Notes under the pieces: generated by a model
What the model was told of the DNA's origin: nothing
What the model saw: the letters and a program-made list of their open reading frames with translations, nothing else
Database searches by the model: none
Part shown: positions 1 through 8,039 of the stretch, piece by piece
Numbering within the stretch: the stretch's first letter is position 1
Layout: each line of letters opens with the position of its first letter
From: JAGTVG01 sp964389805
GTDB taxonomy: Bacteria; Bacteroidota; Bacteroidia; Cytophagales; Cyclobacteriaceae
Assembly: GCA_964389805.1 (NCBI GenBank)
Contig: CAYMFU010000055.1
Coordinates: 1 to 26,264 of the forward strand
Direction: 5' to 3'
DNA length: 26,264 nt
Translations under genes and position numbers: made by a program

Positions 1-1622
1 TTTTCCTGACGGTTGCCGCTTCCATCAACCCAGCCTTTTACAATCTGGATCCTATCCAGGTTGCCTGATAATGGATCTTTTAAAGCAGCTACCAGGAAAG
101 TTGGAGATGCATCCGCTCCAGGCGCCTTAGACAAATCACCACCCATTGGGACTCCTTTGGTATACCCGATATCTGCAGGTAGCCTGTGCATGGCATCTTT
201 ATCTGCAAATTCCCAGCCGCCGAAGAATCTTACCAACATTCTCGGACCTGTTGTCGCATAGGTCTCTTTTCGCATCATGGCATCGAAAAGGGCTTCCCGG
301 GTATTTTCACGGGCCCATACTGCTGCAAGTCCTGAACTAACCATATTCCAACTTTCGTATGTTCCACTTTCTGTTTTAGCCATAGGATGTAGATACCTTT
401 CAGGACCAGGCTCGACACCGGAATGTTTGCCGAAGAAGTTTTCTTCTTCAGTAGTTGCTAAACCTGTATGGCTGTCGGTAGAACCTATCATGCCAAATTT
501 ATATGGATTGACTCCCAATTCCTTTTCCAGTTGAAGACCTGTCTGTAAGGCCGTCCTGGCGTATTCATATTGCAGCATTTCATCCTTTTTCATAACACTT
601 AAATCCAGATTCCCGAGGGACCATGTTTCATAATCTGCAAACTCATCATTCGGAGATAGGAAGGGGTGGGCTTCCCCGTCACCCTTTATCTGGGTAGCTT
701 CGTATAACGGCTCCCACTTGCTTCTGGTTTCAGCATATGCCCTATCAAACCTGGATCCGGAAAACGAATCAAGAATGGGAAACATTATGCCATTGCTAAG
801 ATTACCATTATGTGCGATGGCCAGGACATTGCCTCCGGACCTGGTTTCATAATCACTCATCCAATTCCATAGATCCCTTGGGTTATCGCTCCCTTCAGGC
901 TTTAAAGTGGTATAGGGTAATGTCATACTTGCTTTATTTATGTCATCTCTGAAAATCACCACCCTGTGGAGGTTATTTCCCCTGGTGTTGGAGGTCCATT
1001 CGTAGCCGATAAACGATGTAAATCTTCCGGGGTCGTTGTATTTTTCAGCTGCTTCCATGGCCACTTCCCAGGCTGAGAGAAAAGCAGGATCGCCGGGTCT
1101 GGAATCCAGAGCTTCTGGAAAAGTACCCTGCGAAAATGCAATAATGATCTCTATCGCTACCTGAACGCCTGCCTGACCACCTTCCTTCACCATGCCATAC
1201 CATTTTTTACCTGTGGGATCTGCAAGCATTTCAGGATCACCAGCAAATAACCTTGGAAAGAAGCCCATGTTATCTGAGTGGTCAGCAACTACTAAAAAAT
1301 CAAGAGGCCTTGATAGTTTAACCGGAATGCCTGTTGAAGAAATAAGTTCTTCTCCCCGTGCAAACTGATAAGCATCCTCAGGATCCAGCCTGGCGCCAAA
1401 AGCGCCAGCATCCATGGACATACCCGTATGTAGATGGGTATCGCCCCAAAAAACACTGGTAGGGAAATTGCGTCCGGCATAAGGAGAATACGTATCTTTC
1501 TTTTGCATGGGTTCTGTATCATCACTAGGTCCCGGAAGTCCAGGTGAATCCTGTGCAGACAGGTTCCCGGTTATAAATACAGTCAATGCAATGTAAAATA
1601 ATATTGTTTTAAAGACTTTCAT
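1..1622 (-). CDS. DUF3604 (PHP-like) exported protein, 3' end outside window
   Basis: The frame is open from ATG at 1622 to the window edge, giving 540 codons without a stop, so the C-terminus is missing. The N-terminus is a signal peptide ending near SAQ (about residue 23). Metal-binding motifs typical of PHP-like DUF3604 proteins are visible: WGDTHLHT at about 59-66, VVADHSD at about 111-117, and a later AIAHNGN. The family is believed to be a metal-dependent hydrolase, perhaps a phosphoesterase, but its substrate is not established. DUF3604 genes are common in marine bacteria and often lie near sulfatase genes; a sulfatase lies about 6.4 kb away here, though on the other strand. No clear Bacteroidota promoter is visible upstream. 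Family assignment is confident and function is not. Confidence 0.88.
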   Translation of the reverse strand, partial: MKVFKTILFYIALTVFITGNLSAQDSPGLPGPSDDTEPMQKKDTYSPYAGRNFPTSVFWGDTHLHTGMSMDAGAFGARLDPEDAYQFARGEELISSTGIPVKLSRPLDFLVVADHSDNMGFFPRLFAGDPEMLADPTGKKWYGMVKEGGQAGVQVAIEIIIAFSQGTFPEALDSRPGDPAFLSAWEVAMEAAEKYNDPGRFTSFIGYEWTSNTRGNNLHRVVIFRDDINKASMTLPYTTLKPEGSDNPRDLWNWMSDYETRSGGNVLAIAHNGNLSNGIMFPILDSFSGSRFDRAYAETRSKWEPLYEATQIKGDGEAHPFLSPNDEFADYETWSLGNLDLSVMKKDEMLQYEYARTALQTGLQLEKELGVNPYKFGMIGSTDSHTGLATTEEENFFGKHSGVEPGPERYLHPMAKTESGTYESWNMVSSGLAAVWARENTREALFDAMMRKETYATTGPRMLVRFFGGWEFADKDAMHRLPADIGYTKGVPMGGDLSKAPGADASPTFLVAALKDPLSGNLDRIQIVKGWVDGSGNRQE

Positions 1623-1745
1623 AATTTTAGTTTTGGGCGAGATTTCAATTTTGTGAAAATTAGTAATTTTTATTTGATATAATTAATATTTATACGTGAA
1701 ATTAATACAATTACATCAAATTTCTGGTGTGACAATTAGAAAACA

Positions 1746-1770
1746 AAATCCCTCCAACAGGCAGGGATTT
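1746..1770 (-). terminator. Intrinsic terminator of the sigma/regulator operon
   Basis: A perfect 8-bp stem (AAATCCCT at 1746-1753 and AGGGATTT at 1763-1770) encloses a 9-nt loop. Read on the minus strand, the stem runs into a T-rich tail (TTTTGTTTT). It lies about 70 nt after the stop of the minus-strand gene at 1840, so it should end that operon before the DUF3604 gene. Confidence 0.7.
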
Positions 1771-1839
1771 CTAGATAATCAGGTAATACCGGGTGTCAAT
1801 TTTATTCCATATAGTTAAGAAATTTTCACACTAAGTTTT

Positions 1840-2496
1840 TTATGTGCTTAATTCGAATTTTTCGATTTCCTTCATAAAATTCTGAGCTTCATTGATCTGG
1901 CTCCCATTTCCCTGAAGCAGCCAGTTAACCCACTTCTTATTTACATTTTTTGGGCTCAGGTTCCTGTAAATCCATATGGTTGGAAGAATGAGAACAAGTG
2001 TCTGTAATATCATCCAGACTGGATCAGCCACTTTAATTAGATCAATATTAAACAAAATATCATTTATGACAACTATAAAAGCCATGTGGAAGGGTAGTAT
2101 CATTAAGGCCATTCTTAGAAAATGTACGATGGCAATCTTTACTTTCTGTAATTGCTTCTGAACAAGAGTAACCGGGCCGGAATAATCAATTTCTAATATC
2201 AATTTTAATTGTTTAATAGCTCCAAAGGAAATAATACCGGACCAGCCAGCGAGTACTAGTCCTGCAATCATAAATTGAACTACAGGCCAATGTGAAACTG
2301 TATAATAAACGAAGTACCACATAACGGCTTGGTAAAATGCAAGCGTTAAAACATTAATCCAGACCAAACTTGTCATTTTGGACCTGGCACTTTTCACATT
2401 CACTCTCTTTAAGAGTTTTAAATTCAGCTCTATGCTTTTCTGAAGTTTCTCTTCATGTTTTGACCATATGTCCTGAAGGTTTTCTATATCAATCAT
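1840..2496 (-). CDS. Membrane protein paired with ECF sigma factor (possible anti-sigma factor)
   Basis: This is a 218-residue protein. A charged, helical cytoplasmic N-terminus (about 1-42, with WSKHEEKLQKS and a Lys-rich stretch) precedes four predicted hydrophobic segments near 44-66, 73-95, 122-145 and 158-178, and a short polar tail follows. Its start lies one base after the stop of the sigma factor gene, so the two are almost certainly co-transcribed and probably translationally coupled. Small membrane proteins with this layout often follow ECF sigma genes in Bacteroidota and are presumed to hold the sigma factor at the membrane. No recognised zinc anti-sigma motif is visible. The regulatory role therefore rests on gene position and topology, not on sequence similarity. 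Confidence 0.75.
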   Translation of the reverse strand: MIDIENLQDIWSKHEEKLQKSIELNLKLLKRVNVKSARSKMTSLVWINVLTLAFYQAVMWYFVYYTVSHWPVVQFMIAGLVLAGWSGIISFGAIKQLKLILEIDYSGPVTLVQKQLQKVKIAIVHFLRMALMILPFHMAFIVVINDILFNIDLIKVADPVWMILQTLVLILPTIWIYRNLSPKNVNKKWVNWLLQGNGSQINEAQNFMKEIEKFELST

Positions 2497-2497
2497 T

Positions 2498-3007
2498 TTA
2501 GTTCTCTTTAAATTTATTTTTTAATTTTTCTTTAATACGATTTATTTTGGTGCCAACATTACTGACAGATATATTGAGCACATTGGAAATTTCCTGATGA
2601 CTGTTCCCGTCAAGATAGAGGATCATTAAAGCCCGATTCATTTCGTCCAGCTCCTGAATGAATTTTCTCAGTAATCTTATGTCTTCCGATGGATTATAAT
2701 CCTCCGGCATTGAGCTTTCAATAAGATGTTCATTCATAGGAATTGTATACTTCTTACGAACAGTGTCTTTACGATAATGCGTAATGGATACATTAAGTGT
2801 AATTCTGTAAATCCATGTAGTTAACTTGTATTTTGGATCATATCTTTCGAAACTGCTCCACAGTTGAAGAATAATTTCCTGTACAAGATCCTCCTGATCT
2901 TCCGATGAGCGACTATAGGCATTAGCAATTTTATAAATGATGCCCTTATGCTTATCGATCACCTGAATGAAATATCCCTTTTCAATATTTGTATCCTTAT
3001 ACCTCAT
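2498..3007 (-). CDS. ECF-family RNA polymerase sigma factor
   Basis: This is a 169-residue protein of the usual ECF length. Region 2 spans about 18-82 and contains the DLVQEI-type core-binding helix and a WIYRITLN segment that contacts the -10 element. Region 4 spans about 115-165, with a helix-turn-helix around SHQEISNVLNIS and the basic recognition helix after it. It should direct RNA polymerase to a small regulon, with activity set by the membrane protein encoded one base downstream. It is divergent from the permease gene at 3543, with an inverted repeat (3123-3159) in between, so control of that gene is possible but unproven. No consensus housekeeping promoter is seen directly upstream. 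Confidence 0.93.
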   Translation of the reverse strand: MRYKDTNIEKGYFIQVIDKHKGIIYKIANAYSRSSEDQEDLVQEIILQLWSSFERYDPKYKLTTWIYRITLNVSITHYRKDTVRKKYTIPMNEHLIESSMPEDYNPSEDIRLLRKFIQELDEMNRALMILYLDGNSHQEISNVLNISVSNVGTKINRIKEKLKNKFKEN

Positions 3008-3122
3008 TTTGACCAGTAAGACTTATGCATGAAGTTTTTGGAGATAAATAATAGAAAATAGACCAGGAATCCAATACTCAATTCTTTAAAGTGTTTATTT
3101 TGCATAGTTCTTTTCATTTATT

Positions 3123-3159
3123 TTGAACATTAGTTTAACCTATTATTCGTAATGTTCAA
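3123..3159. repeat. 10-bp inverted repeat, candidate operator
   Basis: TTGAACATTA (3123-3132) and TAATGTTCAA (3150-3159) are perfect reverse complements separated by 17 nt. The repeat lies about 115 bp before the sigma factor start and about 380 bp before the permease. It could be a dimeric regulator site or a transcript hairpin. The core TGAACATTA recurs at 24543-24551, upstream of the GH29 gene, which may be chance. Confidence 0.45.
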
Positions 3160-3500
3160 TGAATAATCACAGCAAGAAAAGAAATTAATATTCTTATCAT
3201 TAAAAATACCTGAACGTCTGTTCTATCATTTCAAATAATTATGGATCATCCCTTCCCTGAATGGCCTTTTACACCTATTTTCTTTATCTGCCAACACGCC
3301 TCGCCTTGTTACCATAGAAAATTCAACTCCTCGTACCCTCTGCATTTTTACAATTTTGTGCAAGTTCCACTAAATTATTGTAACTTGAATTTAGATATTA
3401 ATGATTGCTTATCGTGTCGTATATTACACGCCAGTGTTGGAAATCCCAACATAGAGGGAAATGCGCTGAAATTAACTAATTGATTATCAGGCAATTAATT

Positions 3501-3529
3501 TTTGGTATTCTAATTGACCTGTAATTTTG
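3501..3529 (+). promoter_or_regulatory. Bacteroidota-type promoter for the permease gene
   Basis: TTTG at 3501-3504 and TAATTTTG at 3522-3529 are separated by 17 nt and fit the TTTG/TAnnTTTG pattern. Transcription would begin near 3536, leaving only about 7 nt before the ATG at 3543 and no room for a Shine-Dalgarno site. Confidence 0.5.
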
Positions 3530-3542
3530 AAATGTCTCACAT

Positions 3543-5951
3543 ATGATCATATATAACTTAAAAATTACATTTCGAAATATTCTCAAAAATAAAGGATTCA
3601 ACCTGGTCAATATCTTTGGACTGTCTATTGGCATGATGGCCACCATTTTTATCAGCGTATGGATACTTGATGAACTAAGCTATGATCAGTTTCATGAGTA
3701 TGCCGACAGGATATACCGTATCGACTGGCAATCTGATAATCCACAAACCCGGACACCTCATCCTATGACGTATGAGTTGGTGCAGGATATGACGGAGGTG
3801 GAAAATGCCGTAAGTATTACACCGGTATGGGGGGATGGGATGACACGCCCTATGAGAACTGTAAAACAGGGAGACCTTCAATTTGAAGAAAGCGGGATTT
3901 ATGCTGCGGATACTACTTTTTTTGAGGTTTTTTCATTTCCATTACTTAGAGGTGACCCGAAAACCGCTTTGAAGGATGTGGGGGGACTAGTAATTTCAAA
4001 CGAAATGGCCGGGAAATATTTTGGAGACACTGATCCAATGGGAAAGATGCTGATCATCAATTTCGGCATGGACATCCCATTTGTAATTACGGGAGTTATG
4101 GAAAATATCCCACGCAATTCACATTTTCATTTTGATTTCCTGATCTCCTATAATTCAACCAAATCACAAGAGTCCGGTGAATTTTATGAATGGTCAGACT
4201 TTGGACATTACAATTATATTCTACTAAGCAAAAATGTATCTCCAGATCAGCTCGAAAAGAAGTTGTTTGACTGGGTAGGACAATACAGAGAGTGGACGGA
4301 AGGAGCTGAAGAGGAATATAAGAACGGGACAATTGGTTTCAAACTTCAGCCTGTAACCGCTATTCATCTGCATTCTAATATCAGGTGGGAGCTTGAAAAT
4401 AATGGTAATATCATATACGTATATATTTTTATTTCCCTTGCCATATTTATTGTTTTAATAGCCTGCATAAATTTCATGAACCTTTCAACAGCCAGGGCAG
4501 CAAAAAGAGCAGTAGAAATTGGATTAAAAAAGGTTGTTGGAGCAAATCGCAGCCAGTTGATCCTGCAATTTTATCTGGAATCCTTCATGGCTTCATTTAT
4601 AGCGATGATTATAGGGATCATCATATTCGAGTCCCTGACACCAATTTTTACAACATTGACAGGAAAAGTTTTCTACTTGAATTATCAAGATCCCATAAAC
4701 CTATTTGTTCTTCTATTATTCGTTATTATCTGCACACTTTTAGCCGGGACATATCCAGCCATAGTCTTGTCAAGATTTAAACCTACAAATATCTTGAAAG
4801 GTATAAAAGTAAGCACCCGGACCCCGGTCAATTTCAGAAATATTCTTGTTATTTTCCAATTTGCCATCTCGACTTTTCTAATCATTGGAACCCTTGTCAT
4901 ATCTTCTCAACTGAGATACCTGAAAAATCAGAAATTAGGATTAATGTCAGAACAGGTGCTGGCCATCCCCATAAAGGATACTTTAATTCAGGTAAGCTAC
5001 AGATCTGTCAAAACTGAACTGTTAAAGAACAATGAGATCCTAAGCATATCAGCTGTTTCCAATCTTCCGGGTAAAAATTTTAATCAGAATCCCATCCAGT
5101 GGAAAGGCGACGATGACCACCTGAATGTTTCTGAATTAAGCGTGGACCATGATTTCTTTAAGACCCTGGGAATCCAAATAAAAGACGGACGTTCTTTTTC
5201 CCTTGACATGGAATCCGATGAAGAATTTGCTTTTATTCTGAACCAGGAGGCTGCAGATTATTTTGACTGGAACTCAGCCATTGAGCAGGAAGTCATTTGG
5301 CATGATGATGAGATTGAAAGAAATGGAAAAGTGATTGGCGTAGTGGAGAATTTTCATTTTCAATCCCTGCACAAAAACATTGAACCATTGATCATTCATT
5401 TAATGCCTGATGTATTTAATTATTTCCTGGTAAAAATAAGTCCCTCCAATGTATCTGAAAGTATTGCCTATTTAAAAGAATCTTATGAGAGCCTCGATCC
5501 TAACAATGATTTTACTTACTTTTTCCTGGATGATGAGTTTGCTTCCTTATATCAGTCTGAAGAAAGGATCGAAACCATTTTTTCCCATTTTACATTATTG
5601 TCCATATTTATATCCTGCCTGGGATTGTTTGGGTTATCAGCCTATGATGCGGAACGCAGGACAAAGGAAATCGGCATTAGAAAAGTGAATGGTGCCACGA
5701 TTGTTAACATAGTTGGCTTGTTATCACGCGACATTTCCAGGTGGGTAGTTATTGCATTTCTGATCGCCAGTCCTTTTGGATATTTTATAATGCAGAACTG
5801 GCTTAAAAATTTTGCTTATCAAACCTCTATATCATTTTGGTCTTTCCTTCTGGCTGGTTCAATGGTAGTCTTAATCGGCCTTATAGCTGTAAGTTATCAG
5901 GCCATTAAAGCGGCCATGAGAAATCCAATTGAATCACTTCGTTATGAATAA
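3543..5951 (+). CDS. MacB/FtsX-type ABC transporter permease, two-half 802-residue form
   Basis: The N-terminus, with its FRNILKNKGFN segment, is characteristic of the large FtsX permeases of Bacteroidota and supports this ATG. The predicted layout is one membrane segment (21-42), a periplasmic MacB_PCD-like domain (about 50-280), and three segments near 290-312, 340-362 and 384-410. The pattern then repeats: a segment at 432-454, a second periplasmic domain, and three segments near 677-701, 734-755 and 764-785. Each half carries a cytoplasmic coupling motif, EIGLKKVVGA in the first and EIGIRKVNGA in the second. Such proteins pair with a separate MacB-like ATPase to move lipoproteins, peptides or antimicrobials, or to act in sensing. 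No ATPase gene lies in the window, so the partner must be elsewhere. The gene appears monocistronic. Confidence 0.93.
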   Translation: MIIYNLKITFRNILKNKGFNLVNIFGLSIGMMATIFISVWILDELSYDQFHEYADRIYRIDWQSDNPQTRTPHPMTYELVQDMTEVENAVSITPVWGDGMTRPMRTVKQGDLQFEESGIYAADTTFFEVFSFPLLRGDPKTALKDVGGLVISNEMAGKYFGDTDPMGKMLIINFGMDIPFVITGVMENIPRNSHFHFDFLISYNSTKSQESGEFYEWSDFGHYNYILLSKNVSPDQLEKKLFDWVGQYREWTEGAEEEYKNGTIGFKLQPVTAIHLHSNIRWELENNGNIIYVYIFISLAIFIVLIACINFMNLSTARAAKRAVEIGLKKVVGANRSQLILQFYLESFMASFIAMIIGIIIFESLTPIFTTLTGKVFYLNYQDPINLFVLLLFVIICTLLAGTYPAIVLSRFKPTNILKGIKVSTRTPVNFRNILVIFQFAISTFLIIGTLVISSQLRYLKNQKLGLMSEQVLAIPIKDTLIQVSYRSVKTELLKNNEILSISAVSNLPGKNFNQNPIQWKGDDDHLNVSELSVDHDFFKTLGIQIKDGRSFSLDMESDEEFAFILNQEAADYFDWNSAIEQEVIWHDDEIERNGKVIGVVENFHFQSLHKNIEPLIIHLMPDVFNYFLVKISPSNVSESIAYLKESYESLDPNNDFTYFFLDDEFASLYQSEERIETIFSHFTLLSIFISCLGLFGLSAYDAERRTKEIGIRKVNGATIVNIVGLLSRDISRWVVIAFLIASPFGYFIMQNWLKNFAYQTSISFWSFLLAGSMVVLIGLIAVSYQAIKAAMRNPIESLRYE

Positions 5952-5968
5952 TAAGGCTGGCCTTATTA
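5949..5968 (+). terminator. Hairpin at permease stop codon
   Basis: TAATAAGG (5949-5956) and CCTTATTA (5961-5968) pair across a 4-nt loop CTGG, and the stem begins within the TAA stop codon. No run of T follows, so it may act as a weak terminator or an mRNA 3'-end stabiliser. Confidence 0.45.
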
Positions 5969-6110
5969 ATTGCTACTAAAAATTAAAAGAAGAAGCCATT
6001 ATTGACCTGAACTATTTAGTAATTTTACAGGCATTCAAGGAATCTTGTATTTTCATAATTTGATTCCTGAAAAAATCTTATTCCTAAGTAGTAACATAAA
6101 TCATAGCATT

Positions 6111-7754
6111 ATGAAATTCAAAGTTTTTTTATTTGCCATTTTAATCCTGCAAATCTCTTGTACAAGCAATACGGATAAGAGAGAAGAAGCTTTATCTGAA
6201 GCCAGCAAAGGCGACAATTATTTTGATGGCATGTATGTGCCGTTCACACTTAAGGCCGATCTGTCTGTATTGTCTGAAAATGAGAGATCAATGATACCCA
6301 TCCTGATTGAAGCTGCAGAAATAATGGATGAACTATTCTGGATCGAATCCTATGGTGATAAAGAAGAATTGCTTGGAAAACTGTCTGATGAAAAAGTCAA
6401 GGAATTTGCGTTAATCAACTATGGCCCATGGGATCGGCTGAACAATAATGAATCATTTGTCGATGGAATAAGTGACAAGCTGAAGGTAGCTAACTTTTAT
6501 CCACATGACATGACAAAGGAAGAATTCGGAAAGGCTGACCTGGAAGGTAAAGAAAGTCTTTATACCATGATCAGGAGGAATGAAAATGGGGATCTGATCT
6601 CAATACCATACCATGAGTTCTTCGAAGAAGGCATACGAAAAACCAGTGAACTGCTGGACCAGGCATCCGAACTCGCCGAAGATCCGGGTTTGAAAAGATA
6701 TCTTGAACTTCGTGCAGAAGCCCTCCTGGATGATGAATACCAGGCAAGCGATATGGCATGGCTTGATATGAAAGACAATACCATAGATGTGGTTATTGGC
6801 CCTATTGAAACGTATGAAGACAAACTTTTCGGATATAAGGCAGCCCACGAAGCCTATGTACTGATCAAAGACAAGGCCTGGAGTCAGAAACTGGAAAAAT
6901 TTGCGCAATTTATGCCGGAATTGCAGCAAAACCTACCTGTTCCTGCTGCCTATAAGAAAGAAAAGCCCGGAAGCGATGCCCAGTTAAATGCATATGAAGT
7001 GGTCTATTATGCAGGAGATTGCAACGCAGGTAGTAAAACGATTGCCATCAACCTTCCAAATGACGAGGAAGTGCAACTTTCTAAAGGAACAAGACGACTG
7101 CAGTTGAAGAATGCTATGAAGGCAAAATTCGATAAGATCCTGATCCCGATTGCTGATGAACTCATTGAAACGGAACAACTGGGTCATATTACCTTTGATG
7201 CCTTTTTTGCCAATACTATGTTTCATGAAGTAGCGCATGGCCTGGGGATTAAAAATACACTCGATGGAACAAATACTGTAAGAAAGGCATTACTAGACCA
7301 TGCTTCAGCCATGGAGGAAGGGAAAGCAGATATTTTAGGACTTTATATGATCAATGAGCTGTTTAAAAAGGGTGAAGTTGAAGGATCTATCGAAGATTAC
7401 TACGTAACTTTTATGGCGGGAATATTCAGGTCAGTCCGCTTTGGTGCAGCATCGGCCCATGGGAAGGCTAATATGATCCGCTTTAATTATTTTAAGGAAA
7501 TGAATGCATTCGTATTTAATTCTGAAACAGGGAAATATAAAGTTGATCTCGACAACATTGAAAAAGCGATGAATTCGCTTTCAGAAAAGATCCTGGTGCT
7601 GCAAGGAGATGGCAATTATGATGACGTAAATGCCTTTGTAAGTAAGTATGCGAATATTCCTGCTGATTTACAGAAAGACCTTGACAAACTCACTGATAAA
7701 AAAATACCGGTAGATGTGCAGTTTATTCAGGGAAGAGAGGTTCTTGGGTTATAG
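6111..7754 (+). CDS. M49 (dipeptidyl-peptidase III-like) zinc peptidase, predicted lipoprotein
   Basis: The open frame extends to 6045, but ATG 6111 is chosen because it opens a lipoprotein signal with cysteine at residue 17 (LQISC). The mature protein would be an outer-membrane or periplasmic lipoprotein, 547 residues in total. The zinc site is HEVAHG (H372, E373, H376) followed about 30 residues later by EEGKAD (E402/E403), matching the second M49 motif EExRAE/D. Classical DPP III has the longer HExxGH; the compact HExxH form is known from plant Nudix-fused and some bacterial relatives. M49 enzymes remove dipeptides from peptide N-termini, but the substrate of this group is not established. 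The gene stands alone, 159 nt after the permease. Confidence 0.88.
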   Translation: MKFKVFLFAILILQISCTSNTDKREEALSEASKGDNYFDGMYVPFTLKADLSVLSENERSMIPILIEAAEIMDELFWIESYGDKEELLGKLSDEKVKEFALINYGPWDRLNNNESFVDGISDKLKVANFYPHDMTKEEFGKADLEGKESLYTMIRRNENGDLISIPYHEFFEEGIRKTSELLDQASELAEDPGLKRYLELRAEALLDDEYQASDMAWLDMKDNTIDVVIGPIETYEDKLFGYKAAHEAYVLIKDKAWSQKLEKFAQFMPELQQNLPVPAAYKKEKPGSDAQLNAYEVVYYAGDCNAGSKTIAINLPNDEEVQLSKGTRRLQLKNAMKAKFDKILIPIADELIETEQLGHITFDAFFANTMFHEVAHGLGIKNTLDGTNTVRKALLDHASAMEEGKADILGLYMINELFKKGEVEGSIEDYYVTFMAGIFRSVRFGAASAHGKANMIRFNYFKEMNAFVFNSETGKYKVDLDNIEKAMNSLSEKILVLQGDGNYDDVNAFVSKYANIPADLQKDLDKLTDKKIPVDVQFIQGREVLGL

Positions 7755-7947
7755 ATGACCACATATTTTGGACCACACTGAAAAGTGATCTCCTGATTTC
7801 AGGGTGATTTCTTTATGATCTTTTAAAAAATAGGGGTTATATAATATATGAAAGATAAGTAATCTTTTATAATTCTGTTCTTATTCATGCCTTTTAAAAT
7901 CTGAACCTAGAGAAAATCAATTTTCATAGGATTTTCATACACATGGG

Positions 7948-7968
7948 AAACCCTCTGCAGGGTGGTTT
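7948..7968 (+). terminator. Possible hairpin terminator after the M49 gene
   Basis: CCCT (7951-7954) and AGGG (7959-7962) pair across loop CTGC. AAA before and TTT after extend the stem across a 3-nt bulge, and a T/A-rich stretch follows. It lies 194 nt after the M49 stop and 71 nt before the sulfatase, so it could equally be a leader structure. Confidence 0.3.
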
Positions 7969-8039
7969 AAAATTCCTTTATTTGTCTGAGGTAGAATTAA
8001 TTAAAAACTTTATATTGAGTTCTTATTGCTGGAACATTT

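Larger units (their letters stand above)
3008..3542. other. Divergent intergenic region between sigma factor and permease genes
   Basis: This 535-bp AT-rich stretch has no convincing gene. It holds a 10-bp inverted repeat (3123-3159), a small hairpin at 3434-3452 (TGTTGG, 5-nt loop, CCAACA), and a good Bacteroidota-type promoter at 3501-3529 facing the permease. An 80-codon open frame at 3241-3483 lacks recognisable domains and a ribosome site, and is not called. Confidence 0.6.

Noticed and set aside
3241..3483. 80-codon open frame between the sigma and permease genes
   Set aside because: No domain, no ribosome-binding site and biased residue content (many Cys, His, Phe, Pro); likely chance in intergenic DNA.
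6045..6110. 22-residue upstream extension of the M49 frame
   Set aside because: It would bury the lipoprotein signal; ATG 6111 is favoured.
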